Shown here: piece by piece, positions 1 to 11,893 of the stretch | How the letters are laid out: each line of letters starts with the position of its first letter | Numbering within the stretch: position 1 is the stretch's first letter | From: Coniferiporia sulphurascens | Lineage: Eukaryota > Basidiomycota > Agaricomycetes > Hymenochaetales > Hymenochaetaceae | DNA length: 64,000 nt | Assembly (NCBI GenBank): GCA_002794785.1 | Contig: NBBA01000001.1 | Coordinates: 3,100,001 to 3,164,000, forward strand | Direction of reading: 5' to 3' | Position numbers and translations under genes: made by a program | Notes under the pieces: model-generated | The model's input: the letters and a program-made list of their open reading frames with translations, nothing else | Told to the model about the DNA's origin: nothing | Database searches by the model: none

Positions 1-1584
1 AATGAGGATGTACCAGAAGGCTTTGTTCCTACGACTCCACGAGCTTCGCAGCCACCCCCAGGCTTCATCCCAATTTCACCTGTAATACCCGACGGTGCGC
101 CATTTGGATTCGTCCCGACTACACCATTGGCACCCGAGGGCGCACCGCTCGGATTTGTTCCCGCTTCTCCGGCTGCACCAGGTGGCGATCCGCTCGGCTT
201 TATTCCGAATTCCTCTTCGGCACCAGAAGGCGCGCCGCCTGGTTTCGTCCCCGTTTCCCCTTCAGCACCAGAAGGCGCACCACCTGGTTTCGTCCCCGTT
301 TCGCCAGGGGCATTGCAAGGCGCGCCGCCTGGTTTTGTTCCCGTATCCCCTGCTGCCCCTGAGGGCGCTCCACCCGGTTTTATTCCCGCATCGACCACTA
401 TACCAACTAATCCTCTTCCCGGAGAGGGATATCAGGTCGTTAGCCCAAATCTTAGCATAACCGGTGCTTTGCCAGTTCTTATCAGGCCATCGAACGGAGA
501 AGGGCCTTATTATAACGTCTCAACTGCAAGTCCTCGCTCCAATAGAATGTCATTTGGGAGGGATGAATTTGGCACGCAGAATAGACATGGAGCGTCGGAA
601 TGGGATGGTCGTTCAGCTCGGGGTGACGATCGTTCAGTGTCTTATACCCCCCGTCTAGTACGAGGCCCGGAAATATACGGTGGTTTTGAGCCTCCACGTC
701 CAGGGACATCGATGTCAGGACGACAATCGTTCTCTGGGGACGCGGCTCCAGTGATACCAAATGTATCAGTATATGAAAACTCTCGTCCTACCTCTCCTGG
801 AATGCGAAGGGCTTCAAGGGTAAGTTTTGGAGATCCTGCCTCTGTTCCCATCCCCTCTACTGCTGCGCCGTCGCTCGCACGTACTGGCCGTTCAAGTTCG
901 TACACCTCTTCAAGGGCAGACTCTAGGGCAAGAGCTTCGGTGCCAGCCGTTGCACGCTCGTCCAGTGCACGCAGCGAAGCAAACAGAGCAAAGGTGTATC
1001 CGTATGGTCCACCGGCGGGTGTGCCCACCTCTGGGAGGTCCTCCGGCTACGGACCGTCGGGTATGCCACCGGTGGGGCTCTCGAGCCCGTACTCCCGTCG
1101 CTTGGAATCCCACCCGGAAGATGATGACAACGAGCTAGTGCCTTCGCCACACTCTTCGACGTACACACTGACGACGCCGCCCACGGGAGCGCACAGTTTA
1201 CCAGGTGCAGTCTATTCGGCTGCTCCCACTTCACGCTCCGCTTCAGCGTACTCATCCACAGGCCGCGCACGCCGTGCGCCGCTGCCTATGTCGGCAGAGG
1301 ACGGTCGGGCCTCGCGACACCCGAGCAGTTCAAATCGTTCGTCTGTGTTTATCCCTCCCGATCCCGCACAAACTGCGGCAATGTACGGAACGTCCGCGGC
1401 TCGCCCGATGAACGAGTTTACCGACCGTAATCCTGCACTCCGCAGGTCAGCGTCGGGGGTGAGTATGAGGAGCAATCGCTCCTATGAAAGGTTCGACAAG
1501 AATGATTACGTGGACCCTGCTGTACTCGCTAGCGGAGGAACGACATTGCTGCCACTCCCGGGAACGGGGAGCTCCAGGAGATGA
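1..1584 (+). CDS. Pro-rich tandem-repeat protein, 3' part
   Basis: The frame is open from the first base to a TGA at 1582-1584, so the gene begins upstream and no start is visible. The first 135 residues are about eight copies of a 15-residue unit (consensus APPGFVPVSPxAPEG). The rest is low-complexity and rich in Ser, Pro, Arg and Tyr, with no membrane segment or catalytic motif. This part has no intron, unlike almost every neighbour. I do not recognise a family. The composition suggests a disordered structural, cell-wall or cytoskeleton-associated protein, which is inference only. It converges on the reductase gene downstream. Confidence 0.7.
   Translation, partial: NEDVPEGFVPTTPRASQPPPGFIPISPVIPDGAPFGFVPTTPLAPEGAPLGFVPASPAAPGGDPLGFIPNSSSAPEGAPPGFVPVSPSAPEGAPPGFVPVSPGALQGAPPGFVPVSPAAPEGAPPGFIPASTTIPTNPLPGEGYQVVSPNLSITGALPVLIRPSNGEGPYYNVSTASPRSNRMSFGRDEFGTQNRHGASEWDGRSARGDDRSVSYTPRLVRGPEIYGGFEPPRPGTSMSGRQSFSGDAAPVIPNVSVYENSRPTSPGMRRASRVSFGDPASVPIPSTAAPSLARTGRSSSYTSSRADSRARASVPAVARSSSARSEANRAKVYPYGPPAGVPTSGRSSGYGPSGMPPVGLSSPYSRRLESHPEDDDNELVPSPHSSTYTLTTPPTGAHSLPGAVYSAAPTSRSASAYSSTGRARRAPLPMSAEDGRASRHPSSSNRSSVFIPPDPAQTAAMYGTSAARPMNEFTDRNPALRRSASGVSMRSNRSYERFDKNDYVDPAVLASGGTTLLPLPGTGSSRR
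10..405 (+). repeat. Tandem 45-bp coding repeats
   Basis: About eight in-frame 45-bp units encode the 15-residue repeat. Units near 225-315 are almost identical in DNA and the outer ones are diverged. This is the pattern of slippage or unequal exchange expanding from the middle. Confidence 0.85.
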
Positions 1585-1933
1585 TAAATTTATAAGGCTT
1601 TTGATCTTTCATGCTACCGGTCTTATTCTAGTTTCTCTTGATACATTCCTTGGAATAACTTATTCCCTTTCCTTCGGTACTCAATGGTTTACAAAGCTTC
1701 GTCAATGATTTCGCACTTTCGCATTCACTGTGTAGTAAACGGCATTTCTATTTTCATGTCGTCAATCACCACTTCATGTTCTAGCGTGTACTCAAGAGTA
1801 CTAAATTAAATACGGTCTCCATGAAAACTACTATTACTATCCTCGGGATGCCGAAAGCACTGCGACAAACTGCCACTCTGCCCACCATCGCTTGCATAAA
1901 ATTAAGCGGACACCAGAGATAGCTAAAAACAAA
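1585..1933. other. Convergent 3' intergenic region
   Basis: AT-rich spacer between the 3' ends of the repeat protein and the reductase. It probably holds both 3' UTRs. No gene or clear repeat seen. Confidence 0.6.
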
Positions 1934-3384
<1,451 letters not shown>

Positions 3385-3387
3385 GCC

Positions 3388-3397
3388 ATCACGTGAT
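3388..3397. promoter_or_regulatory. TCACGTGA palindrome (E-box)
   Basis: Perfect 10-bp palindrome ATCACGTGAT just upstream of the reductase's first ATG. TCACGTGA is the core bound by Cbf1/USF-type bHLH factors. Binding is inferred from the match only. Confidence 0.45.
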
Positions 3398-3840
3398 CCG
3401 CCGCAACGGCCGCTGCGCGCGCGCTGATCCGACCGGTAAGCAGTTTACCGTAAGACTCGGTTACGGGCCGAGAATTTTTCTTATTTCGGGCTCAGATTAA
3501 ACAGACAAGTAGCTAAATCCTGCAATACCTCCCATTTGTGGGGATTTTCTAAAATAGATTTCTTGTGTCAAATGTTTTGGAAAATAAAATAAAATAACTA
3601 CGTCTACAAACAAATTTGAGCCTCCACACGAAATCAGCAGTTGGACAGCCTATGATAGGCTTTTCATGAATACAACTGCAGAACCTACCCAACACCTATG
3701 TACCCATGGGGTGGCTGGACACATCCTCGCGCATTGAGAGCCAGTGTAGGCAAGCGCAAGGCCGACATGGCAGCAAGCGTGGCACTAGCCTCGCATTTTA
3801 ACTGCACATTAATGATGTGCCATTTGCGGACTGCATACAA

Positions 3841-3904
3841 GCATATGTCCGTTTATAGCTGTTTACGTATCAGCATATGTCTATATATGGGTGTTTACGT
3901 ATCA
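3841..3904 (+). repeat. Two 32-bp tandem repeats
   Basis: Units 3841-3872 and 3873-3904 agree at about 27 of 32 bases. Both begin GCATATGTC and end GTTTACGTATCA. They are non-coding. Confidence 0.75.
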
Positions 3905-4118
3905 TATATACTCACTTTTAATTAATAAAAATATATGTGTCAAATTTTTCCTGCTTATTTCAGAGTTCCATAGTTCTGGTCAACAAGGCCAGTAGGCACA
4001 CTTTTTTTGCTGCATAATGCACTAATTTTCACTGGATTCTAATGTACAAGCAAATACTAGATAGGTTTACAAAAATCAGCCGTTTCGGGAGATGCCGAGG
4101 TGACACGATCTCCAGCGA

Positions 4119-4126
4119 TGACGTCA
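4119..4126. promoter_or_regulatory. CRE-like TGACGTCA
   Basis: Perfect TGACGTCA palindrome about 100 bp upstream of the epoxide hydrolase A start. This is the consensus of Atf1/CREB-type bZIP stress regulators. A stress-response role for the gene is inference. Confidence 0.5.
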
Positions 4127-4225
4127 TGTGTGTGTACAACTAAGCGCTTTCGACTGTAGAAGCGGCCGGTGCGGACTCGGAGGCGCCTTGCATCTCAGCG
4201 TCGAACCACAACTATCTGCCCAGCT

Positions 4226-5468
4226 ATGGACCCAAACGCATATAAGGACTTCAAGACCTCCAGAGGTTTCACTTATCACTATTATGTCTGTGGGCCCTCA
4301 CAGGACAACAAGGCCACAATCCTTTTCTCCCACGGCTTTCCCTCCACTTCCTATGATTGGCATAACCAAGTAGACTTCTTCAAGAGCAAGGGATACGGCA
4401 TTCTAGTCCCCGATATGCTCGGTTACGGCGGTACAGACAAGCCAACGACACCCGCATCGTATAGGATGAGCCTCATGGCTCTTGACATCGTTGAGATCCT
4501 TAATAATGAGAAGATTGACAGTGTAGTCGCCGTCGGACACGATTGGTAAGCATGACTTCCAAGTGCCCAGGGTCTGGCTTCTTATCCGTCGTACAGGGGT
4601 GCTGTTCTCACTTCTCGTCTCGCTGTTTACTATCCCGAGCGTTTCTTGGCATTCGGCTTTCTCGCTGTTTCTTACACGCCGCCAAACCCGGACTTCAACT
4701 ATGAAGCGACTTTAGCCATGTCCGAGAAAGCCTTGGGATATGCCTCGCTCGGATACTGGAGCTTCTTCTCCGAAGACGATGCCCATAAGATACTTGAGGA
4801 GCATGTACGTGCCCGTTGTTCTGGTAACTCGCTCAACGCCTGTTGACTCACGAGCTTTACTAGCTGGATTCATTTCTCAGCCTTGGATTCTCCAAAGACC
4901 CCTCAATGTGGAGGGATCACCTTGCACCCCTCGGGAAGTGCAAAGAATGGCTTTTGTCTGATAAAAAGACTGAGATAGCATCGTACCTCAGCGAGGAGGT
5001 AAGCGTTACATGATACCCGTCTTCCCTTTAATTTAAAGCCTGAATTCGATACAACTTGAAAACGATAAGGAACTCAATAAACTGCGCTCCAATATTATGC
5101 AAGGTGGATTCGCCGGTCCAACGTGCTGGTATAAGGCAATGATACAGAAACACACACCCAACGAAGAAGCGGGTGCGTCACGATTAGTTAGACAGGGACT
5201 GGACACGAGAGACCCATTTTTATTTCCAGAAATTCCTGCGGACAGGTACATCGTCAAAAAACCGGTATTTTTCGGCGCCGCATTGCGCGATTATGTTTGC
5301 ATTGCACCAGTCGGAAAACTCACCACCCAGAAGACTTGCCCGAATGCAACGATCGTGGACTTCGACACTGACCATTGGATCAATCTAGCTGCTCCAGAAA
5401 AGCTTAATGCAGAGCTTCTCAAATGGGTACAAAGTCTTGAACCCGGTTGGAAGCAGGGTAGACTGTAA
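4226..5468 (+). CDS. Epoxide hydrolase A (alpha/beta fold)
   Basis: Soluble epoxide hydrolase-type protein that would open epoxides to diols. Exons 4226-4545, 4597-4804, 4864-4998, 5070-5172, 5230-5468 (334 aa). Visible: oxyanion-hole HGFP near residue 38, nucleophile Asp in GHDWG (codon split by intron 1), lid tyrosines in GYW and CWYK, an acid Asp in the ALRD segment and a catalytic His in DHW. No signal peptide, so probably cytosolic. Intron 3 must end at an AAG acceptor to keep frame, and intron 4 (57 nt) has no stop and could be retained. The paralog on the other side of the spacer has the same exon plan. An earlier in-frame ATG at 4169 is less likely, since the paralog starts at the MD-NAYKD position. 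The substrate is unknown. Confidence 0.9.
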
Positions 5469-5667
5469 AGACTAAGAACAGACTCGGATGGTCGAATGTA
5501 TCAAAGTTCTAGTTGGTCGACGGGACCAAATAAATATAAGGATCTAATCTTATCTGAAGTTGACAAACGATCACGCCGATCATGGTATTACATCAGCTTA
5601 CAGCCTTCGGGTTGCCTGTTCCAGCCAAAGAGTTCACAACTTGCTAAGATAACAGTGCGAGGACGCC

Positions 5668-5682
5668 TTCGCCTAAGGCGAA
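5668..5682. repeat. Short perfect hairpin
   Basis: Arms TTCGCC and GGCGAA around a TAA loop, downstream of the 3' end of epoxide hydrolase A. It could be a 3'-end structure or a remnant of the inversion. Confidence 0.4.
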
Positions 5683-5726
5683 ACGGCGCATCAAAATGCT
5701 GCGCTTACACACCATGGGCTTGTTGA

Positions 5727-5766
5727 AGTTCGAGCTCGATGCCGAGACGGCGTCGGAGTTTGAACT
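5727..5766. repeat. Imperfect inverted repeat
   Basis: The arm starting AGTTCGAGCTC pairs, with a few mismatches and one indel, with the arm ending GAGTTTGAACT. The centre AGA lies between. Function unknown. Confidence 0.4.
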
Positions 5767-6081
5767 ATTTTTCGTAGTATTTTTCCTGTTGTATGCGCGC
5801 TCGGTTTCCCTCGCGCGATTATCTACTGGTTAAACGATATATTTGGATACGGAGTGCATTCGCTCGCGCCGCGAATTGCTGAATTCCAACAGGGCTCTCA
5901 GACGTCTGTGTTGGGCGTCCGATCATGATTCATATCGGTATTAATTTCTTTATCACGCCGCAGTTGATGACACAATCTCATTTCTGGTCGTTGCATTACC
6001 ATGTAAATTGTCACTGAGTCTTTTTATAATCGTTTTTAGCTACCATTACACAAGTTTTCTGCGCATTTCGTCGTGCGCATT

Positions 6082-7309
6082 TCAAGCCAAGGTCTGTACC
6101 CATTTCTGCAGCTCCCCGTTCAATTTCTCTGGCGCCTCATTAAGCACCCAGTGACCCGTGTCAAAGTCCACTACAGTAGAACTGGGGCATGTTTGTTCAA
6201 TTATGGCTTTGTTTTCAGCTGCAACGCAGGCCGCGTCCTTCAGTGCGGCACCGAAGAATACAGGCTTGGCTATAATGTATCTTTCCTTAGGTATGTCTGA
6301 TAACAAATGAGAAGAAACCGTAGACTCGGATAAAAAAATTCTATGGATTCACCTACATCATCTTTTGCCGTATGTTTGAACACATACGCTTTGTACCAAC
6401 AGAGGGGTCCTGTGAATCCATTTTTCAGGAAAGTCTCGATACTCCTTTTTCTTACCTGTAAAGACGGGCACACATACTTATAAGTAGTGAAGTAGAGTAA
6501 AGAAAGAAACTAGCGGTACGAACCTCTGAGCTGAAGAATGGCGCATTGATTTGCGCAGTTCGATCTTCCAATAACCACTTTTTAAGGGCTCCTTCTGGAC
6601 AAAAGTTCTTCCTGGCGCCATCCTTGTCTTGACCGAAAATCAAGGAAAAGAACGACTCTATCTGTGAATACGCATGACATTCGGTGTAGAAACCTTATGA
6701 TCGCTTCAAAACGTACATGCTCTTCAATAACCTTCGCGGCATCCGCCTCTGCGAAGAACCTCCAGTAGCCAAACTTGGAGTAGCCATTCTTCTCTAGACT
6801 CATAGCATTGATGGCATCGATATCGAAGTCGGGGGTGGGCGGGAGATAACCAAGCGCAAGGAACGCAAACGCAACGAAGCGCTCTGGATAGTAGTTGGCC
6901 AAACGAGAGTTCAGACCAGAGCCCCTGTGGCCCAAGGTATAAAATTACGTGAGAGATAAATCAGCAGTGCACGACGGTCAATTGCCCACCAGTCGTGTGC
7001 AATAGAAATGACCTTGTCGGCGTTCTCGCCGTCTAATATGTCAATTACATCGGCGACCATTAGCCTCATTCGGTATGCCTCTGGGTCTGATGGCTTATCA
7101 GTCCCGCCGTATCCCAAGAGATCAGGAACGATCAAGCCATAGCCTTGCTGCTGGAAGAATTTGACGACATTTTCCCAGTCATGTGAAGTCGAGGGGAACC
7201 CATGGATAAGGAGTAGAGTGCTCTTGGTATTATCTCGAGGAGGAGAGTAGTAATAATGGTAAGTAAAACCACGCTTAGTCTTTATGTCTTTATAAGCGTT
7301 ATGATCCAT
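6082..7309 (-). CDS. Epoxide hydrolase B (alpha/beta fold)
   Basis: Paralog of the neighbouring gene, in opposite orientation. Exons 7309-6990, 6924-6717, 6661-6524, 6455-6353, 6296-6082 (327 aa). Exon lengths 320, 208, 138 and 103 match gene A (320, 208, 135, 103), so the duplication carried the introns along. Motifs: HGFP, nucleophile Asp in AHDWG (Ala where gene A has Gly), GYW, CWYK, acid Asp in ALKD and catalytic His in GHW. Intron 1 uses the donor GTGGGC. Divergence is spread over the whole protein, roughly 55-60% identity by eye, so the copies are old and may differ in substrate. Confidence 0.9.
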
Positions 7310-7521
7310 GCTTGAACTGCCGCTTGAAAGCTTTCCGTGCCAGACCGCCTACAGTAAGTGAAATAGTGTGTAAGGGAGGAGTGCTCGGGCTCGATCACCG
7401 GAGCCATTTTCATAAGCGATTAATCATGTCCCCGAAGAACCGTTAATCAGCTTAATTCAAACGGTCGTTTCTCATCAGTCATCTTAGCGAAAAGGGTATG
7501 TAAACAAAATGCATGTGAAAA

Positions 7522-9508
7522 TCAGGCCCTGTGACCCACTCCAACTCCAACGTCCCCGGTGTCGTCCTCATCCTCAACCTCGAATGCACAACAGAATACA
7601 TCTTTGTCGATTAGAAGTAGTCCTTTCCCATCCGGCGCCCATCGAACATCCCGTAGTTGAAAATTCTCTGCAAATCTCTAGTTAGGCTATTTGAAGCTTA
7701 CTCATAGATAGTGCGGTCTTACTTGCTGGAATCCCTATGCACTCAGCTATTTCCTCTTCGTCTTCATCGCCTCCCCCTGAATCAGAAGACGACCATTCAT
7801 TGCTCCACATGTACAGACCTCCACCTCCGCAGCTCACTACTAATGCGCCGGAACGAACAGGGTTCCAACGCGCGCGTATTACGGCTCCAGAGTGCAGGAG
7901 TACAGAACGAAGTTTCGGTTTAAAACGTTCCGAAGGAGAGGGAAATGAGTAAATAAACAGAACAGTGGGAGTCGACTCTAATTTTTAATCAGCAAGATGA
8001 ATCGATTAAGGTGAAAAAGGAAAACACGGACCGTAACGAGCAAGGAGGAGACTGCCGTTCGTGTTCCACTCGAGCTGGGCTAGCCCACTTTTAGGGTACG
8101 CCTTGGACGCATCCGTTCGGTTCACAGGAACTGACTGCGTGCCTTGGGGGCGTTCATCTGGTATAGCTTTGTAGGTGTAAACGCATTCAAGATGTTGATA
8201 TGCGCACGTACACGACAGATATCCCCGGCCCAAGGTGGCCTCTATCCAATTTGAGGGTTCGCGCCAAACTGTCTTCCGTCAACTAATTAGTTTCAATGGA
8301 CCTCTGCTGATCTCCAAGTAGAGCGTACCACATTAGCCGGAATCCGGCTGGTCAGTTCTAGGGTTGTCACACAAGACCAGCTCAGGCCGTCCAATATGTG
8401 GATCTATAATTTATCAAAAAAATGGATAAGCATCCTAAGAAAGACATAAGAACTCACCTTGTCATCGTAACCGCCTACTGCGATGAAGGAACCAGAGGGA
8501 TGCCACGCGACGCAGCGGATACCAAGTCCAACATCTGGATCTGGTACATATGTGGACAATAGCGTTCCAGGTAACGAAAGTATGCATAGCTTAAACTGGG
8601 ACAGTTATTTGATAACAGTTCACTTCCCAAGCGATCACAAGTCTCACCTCAAGTGGGCCTTCCCAAACCGCCACGTGCTTTCCCGTAGGGGATATTGCCA
8701 AAGACGCTAATGATGATGTCGGAACTGTATAATGCTTTCTATACGCTATCAGCCGGGTGATCCGTCATGGATAAGACGCAGACGCACTCTAGCCTGCTTG
8801 TACGAGTCACTGGTATCGTAGACACCTAGCATGTCTTTGGAGCGATGCCGTTCTGCGAGGATAAAGTAACGACCGTCGCGGCGGAATGCGTAGCCTATTG
8901 TCATATGAAGTGAGACAAAAGTGGAAAGTAAAACCAGTACGATCCGTGTACAAACCTCGATCTGTGTGTTTCGGGAATTGTATGTGAGTTGCTGTACCTG
9001 CGAGGAGCGACCAGATTGTTACGCGGAGCTGGACGTGTGTTTAGTCTATATGCGCCACCAAATAGTAATTGTGGCGGCTTACACCCCATTCGGAGAAACA
9101 GAGAATATTGCGTCCGTCAGGGGCCCACTCTGCTCTGACCAAGCCTTCGACGCCGGCCTCGATCCTAGCACTCCAGTTGTCGTCGCGCATTTTATACACG
9201 TTGACGACGCCATTTCTGGCGCAGACGGCGATGAGGTACTCTGAATCGGCAGACCAGGAGATGTGGGTGATGAGCGTGTCTGCGGAGGATGACGCGGACT
9301 GGACAACAGGCGAGTGCCTGTTGATGCCGGACACAAAAGACGCGTTGGATGGAGAGGGGGAGACGTCGACGTGCCAAGCACGGGTGATCTGAAAGGTGTC
9401 TGCGCGGCGGACGACGAGACGGTCGTGTATCGCGTTCGCAACCCAGTGCGCGCCGTTGCTGAAGGCGACGAGGCCGCCGGACTGCTGGTAGAGCTCGGTG
9501 TAGTCCAT
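7522..9508 (-). CDS. WRAP73: WD40 protein WRAP73/WDR8 homolog
   Basis: WD-repeat protein of the WRAP73/Wdr8 family, which acts at centrosomes or spindle pole bodies with SSX2IP/Msd1-type partners. Exons 9508-9083, 9028-8956, 8894-8784, 8724-8648, 8595-8458, 8403-8329, 8272-8032, 7977-7723, 7667-7522 (513 aa). The family pattern is clear from residue 1: HISWSADS, RAEWAPDGR, LRVTIWSL, RRDGRY-ILAERH, GIRCVAWHPSG, QLEWNTNG, IRARWNPV and LRDVRWAPDG. The Asp/Glu-rich patch near residue 450 lies in the last WD region. The donor of intron 3 is ambiguous between two nearby GTCT sites. Divergent from the MFS gene, 266 bp apart. Confidence 0.9.
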
Positions 9509-9576
9509 GAGACAATTAATAATAATCAGCATCGGACAGCGTCGGGCACAATCTCGGCTCGGCTCGGCATCCCCGT

Positions 9577-9593
9577 TAACCGGTGATCGGTTA
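9577..9593. promoter_or_regulatory. Dyad in divergent promoter
   Basis: TAACCG, 5-bp spacer, CGGTTA. The symmetry sits in the 266-bp shared promoter of WRAP73 and the MFS exporter. CGG half-sites facing each other are typical targets of Zn2Cys6 regulators. No regulator is identified. Confidence 0.35.
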
Positions 9594-9718
9594 CCAGATG
9601 TGGAAATGCCAACAACGGATAATTGTCTTTACTGAGACGGGGGCCGAGGTCATACTGGCGCCCGATTACTCACCGTCATTCCTCTGCAGTCATGTTTCCA
9701 CAAGTCCCAACCTCAGGC

Positions 9719-9725
9719 TATAAAA
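9719..9725 (+). promoter_or_regulatory. TATA box of MFS gene
   Basis: TATAAAA 50 bp upstream of the MFS ATG, followed by a CT-rich stretch and a CACCATGG start context. Confidence 0.55.
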
Positions 9726-9774
9726 TCCGGCTCCTTTTTCCTTACATCTTGCTATCTCCCCCCTTTCTTACACC

Positions 9775-11893
9775 ATGGGTTCTGCACACCCCAGCGCAAC
9801 CCCGACTATCGTCAACGACGGCTCTTCCGCCAGTCTTCATGAACAAGTAGAGCATAATCTCTTCCCGGGCCCTGCCGAGCGCAAGAAGGACCCATACCTT
9901 GTCGAATTTGATCCGGGTGATCCTGCGAACCCCCAGGCATGTAACCTCACCGTCTATTTTAGCCATTTGCTTATAACTTCCCTTATAACTTTTAGAATTG
10001 GTCCAAGCTGTATCGCTGGTATCTTACAATGCTTGGCGGAATGCTCGTCCTTAATGCGTGCGTTTCCTTCCGCTGAGCAGCGCCCTCCTTATTCTTGTAT
10101 CGCGATGACTGAACACTTCGCCTTTTAGAACATTTGCGTCGTCGGCTCCCTCGGGCATCATAACAGACCTCATAAAGCAATTTGATCTCTCGGCAGAGGT
10201 GGCCACATTAACTATCTCCCTCTTTGTCGCCGGTTACTGTGTTGGGCCTCTGTTGTGGGGTCCATTGTCCGAGCAGGTTAGTCGTTCGGCCTACTCTAAT
10301 GGCCCGCAACTAAATTTGATCTGCTTTATATTATAGTATGGGCGGAGGCCGATCTTCATTATTACCTTCGTGGTTTACACCGGCTTTCAAGTTGGCTGTG
10401 CTCTGTCCCAGAACACGGCTTCTATCATCATTTTCCGTTTGCTGGGTGGTATTTTCGCAGCTGCTCCATTGACAAATAGCGGGTATGTCTTATTTTTCTT
10501 ATATTAATGGAGGTGTAAACACTTACATGCGAATCCAGTGCATTGATTTCCGACATGTATGCGTTGGAGGTTGATCTTTTCCCGTGTGCGTTCTGACACT
10601 CTCGCCTGCAGGTGGGACGCTGGTACCCGAGGAAAAGCCCTGGCTGTCTTTACGCTCGCACCATTCGCTGGCCCTTCCCTCGGTCCTGTCGTTGGTGGCT
10701 ACATTAATACCTCGGGCGCGTCATGGCGCTGGCTCTTCTGGACTCTTACCATCTTCGCCGGAGTCTGCACCATCTTCATTGTTTTTACACTTCCCGAGAC
10801 ATATGCGTGAGTGGAAATGTGCTCTGTCTGCGATTGGCGCTGACGTTCCGAAAGTCCCATTATAATGATCTCAAAGGCAAAGGCTATACGCCTAAAGACC
10901 GGTGATAATAATTACTATGCACCTTTGGAAAAAGAAGAAAAGAAGTCGTTTTGGAGGCGTGTAGAAAGTGTCGTGGGTAGACCTTTCAAGGTCCTTATTC
11001 AGGAGCCCATGCTCATTGCCATTGCGATTTACATGAGTGTGAGCATAACCTTCTTTTTCTATGCCTCAGCTTTTCTTGTGCTTAAACTATATGTAGTTTG
11101 TTTACGGCTGCATTTACCTGCTTTTCGAGGCGTATCCGATCGTCTTCCAAACAGGCCATGGATTCTCAGCTGGTGCGGGGGGACTTATGTTCATCCCTGT
11201 GTTCCTTGGAGGTTGTATCGGTGTCATTATCGTATGTTTATTCTTTACCCTAAAGGAAATGTATTCTAACAAATACCATACAGTATCTGATAGTTTATAA
11301 TCCTCGTTACGAACGTTTGATGGAGGAATATAAACCTAACATGGTACCCCCGGAGAACCGACTTGACATTGCCATCATCGCTGCGCCTGTGTTTGCTATC
11401 GCGTTCTTTTGGTTCGGCTGGACGTCATACCCTTCTATATCCTACTGGGCGCCAATGTTGTCTGGCCTCGCCATGGGCTTATCAGTGGTTTTCATATTTG
11501 TGAGTACACTTTGAAATTTAAAAAAAAACTCTTCCTCACTCGCGCCCAGCTGGCTATGTTCAACTACATGATCGACGCATATCTTTTCGTCGCGGCATCA
11601 GCCCTTGCATCCAATACTGTCGCTCGTAGTTCAGCTGGTGCTGCGTTCCCACTCTTTGCAACGCAAATGTACGACGCATTGAACCCAAGATGGGCTTCAA
11701 CACTTATCGGCTGTGTTGCCGTGGTCTTGATTCCGATTCCGCTAGTCCTAAAAAGGTATGATGATCGTATTCTCGGCAGATTTCCCGATTGACTAACCCT
11801 CGTCAACGTAGATATGGTGCGAAGTTACGAGAAAAGTCAAAGCATGCCCCTTCCTTACCTTCGAAGCCGAAGGCTGAGGAATCCGGAGTATGA
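9775..11893 (+). CDS. MFS drug/polyamine exporter (DHA1 type)
   Basis: Twelve-TM major facilitator of the drug:H+ antiporter-1 type (Tpo/Flu1-like), probably a plasma-membrane exporter. Exons 9775-9936, 9996-10057, 10129-10276, 10337-10482, 10539-10556, 10612-10806, 10855-11038, 11097-11231, 11284-11499, 11550-11755, 11812-11893 (517 aa). The N terminus is cytosolic. The NW-S motif precedes TM1, the motif A region reads GPLSEQYGRRP, and the antiporter motif C region reads APFAGPSLGPVVGGY. Intron 1 is GC-AG (donor GCATGT). Exon 5 is an 18-nt microexon inside a conserved helix (ALISDM). Substrate cannot be told from sequence. Confidence 0.92.

Larger units (their letters stand above)
3398..4225. 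other. Divergent intergenic region
   Basis: About 830 bp between the reductase (left, minus strand) and epoxide hydrolase A (right, plus strand). AT-rich, with a 32-bp tandem duplication and a CRE-like palindrome. Short open frames here have no family features and I do not call them. Confidence 0.6.
5469..6081. other. Spacer between inverted paralogs
   Basis: 613-bp convergent spacer between the two epoxide hydrolases. It contains a 6-bp-arm hairpin at 5668-5682 (TTCGCC, loop TAA, GGCGAA) and an imperfect hairpin of about 18-bp arms at 5727-5766. No gene recognised. Confidence 0.6.

Noticed and set aside
482..1475. Several open frames antisense or out of frame to the first gene
   Set aside because: They mirror the low-complexity Ser/Arg/Pro coding sequence and are expected by chance.
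3698..3925. 75-residue open frame
   Set aside because: It runs through the AT-rich 32-bp repeats and has no protein-like composition.
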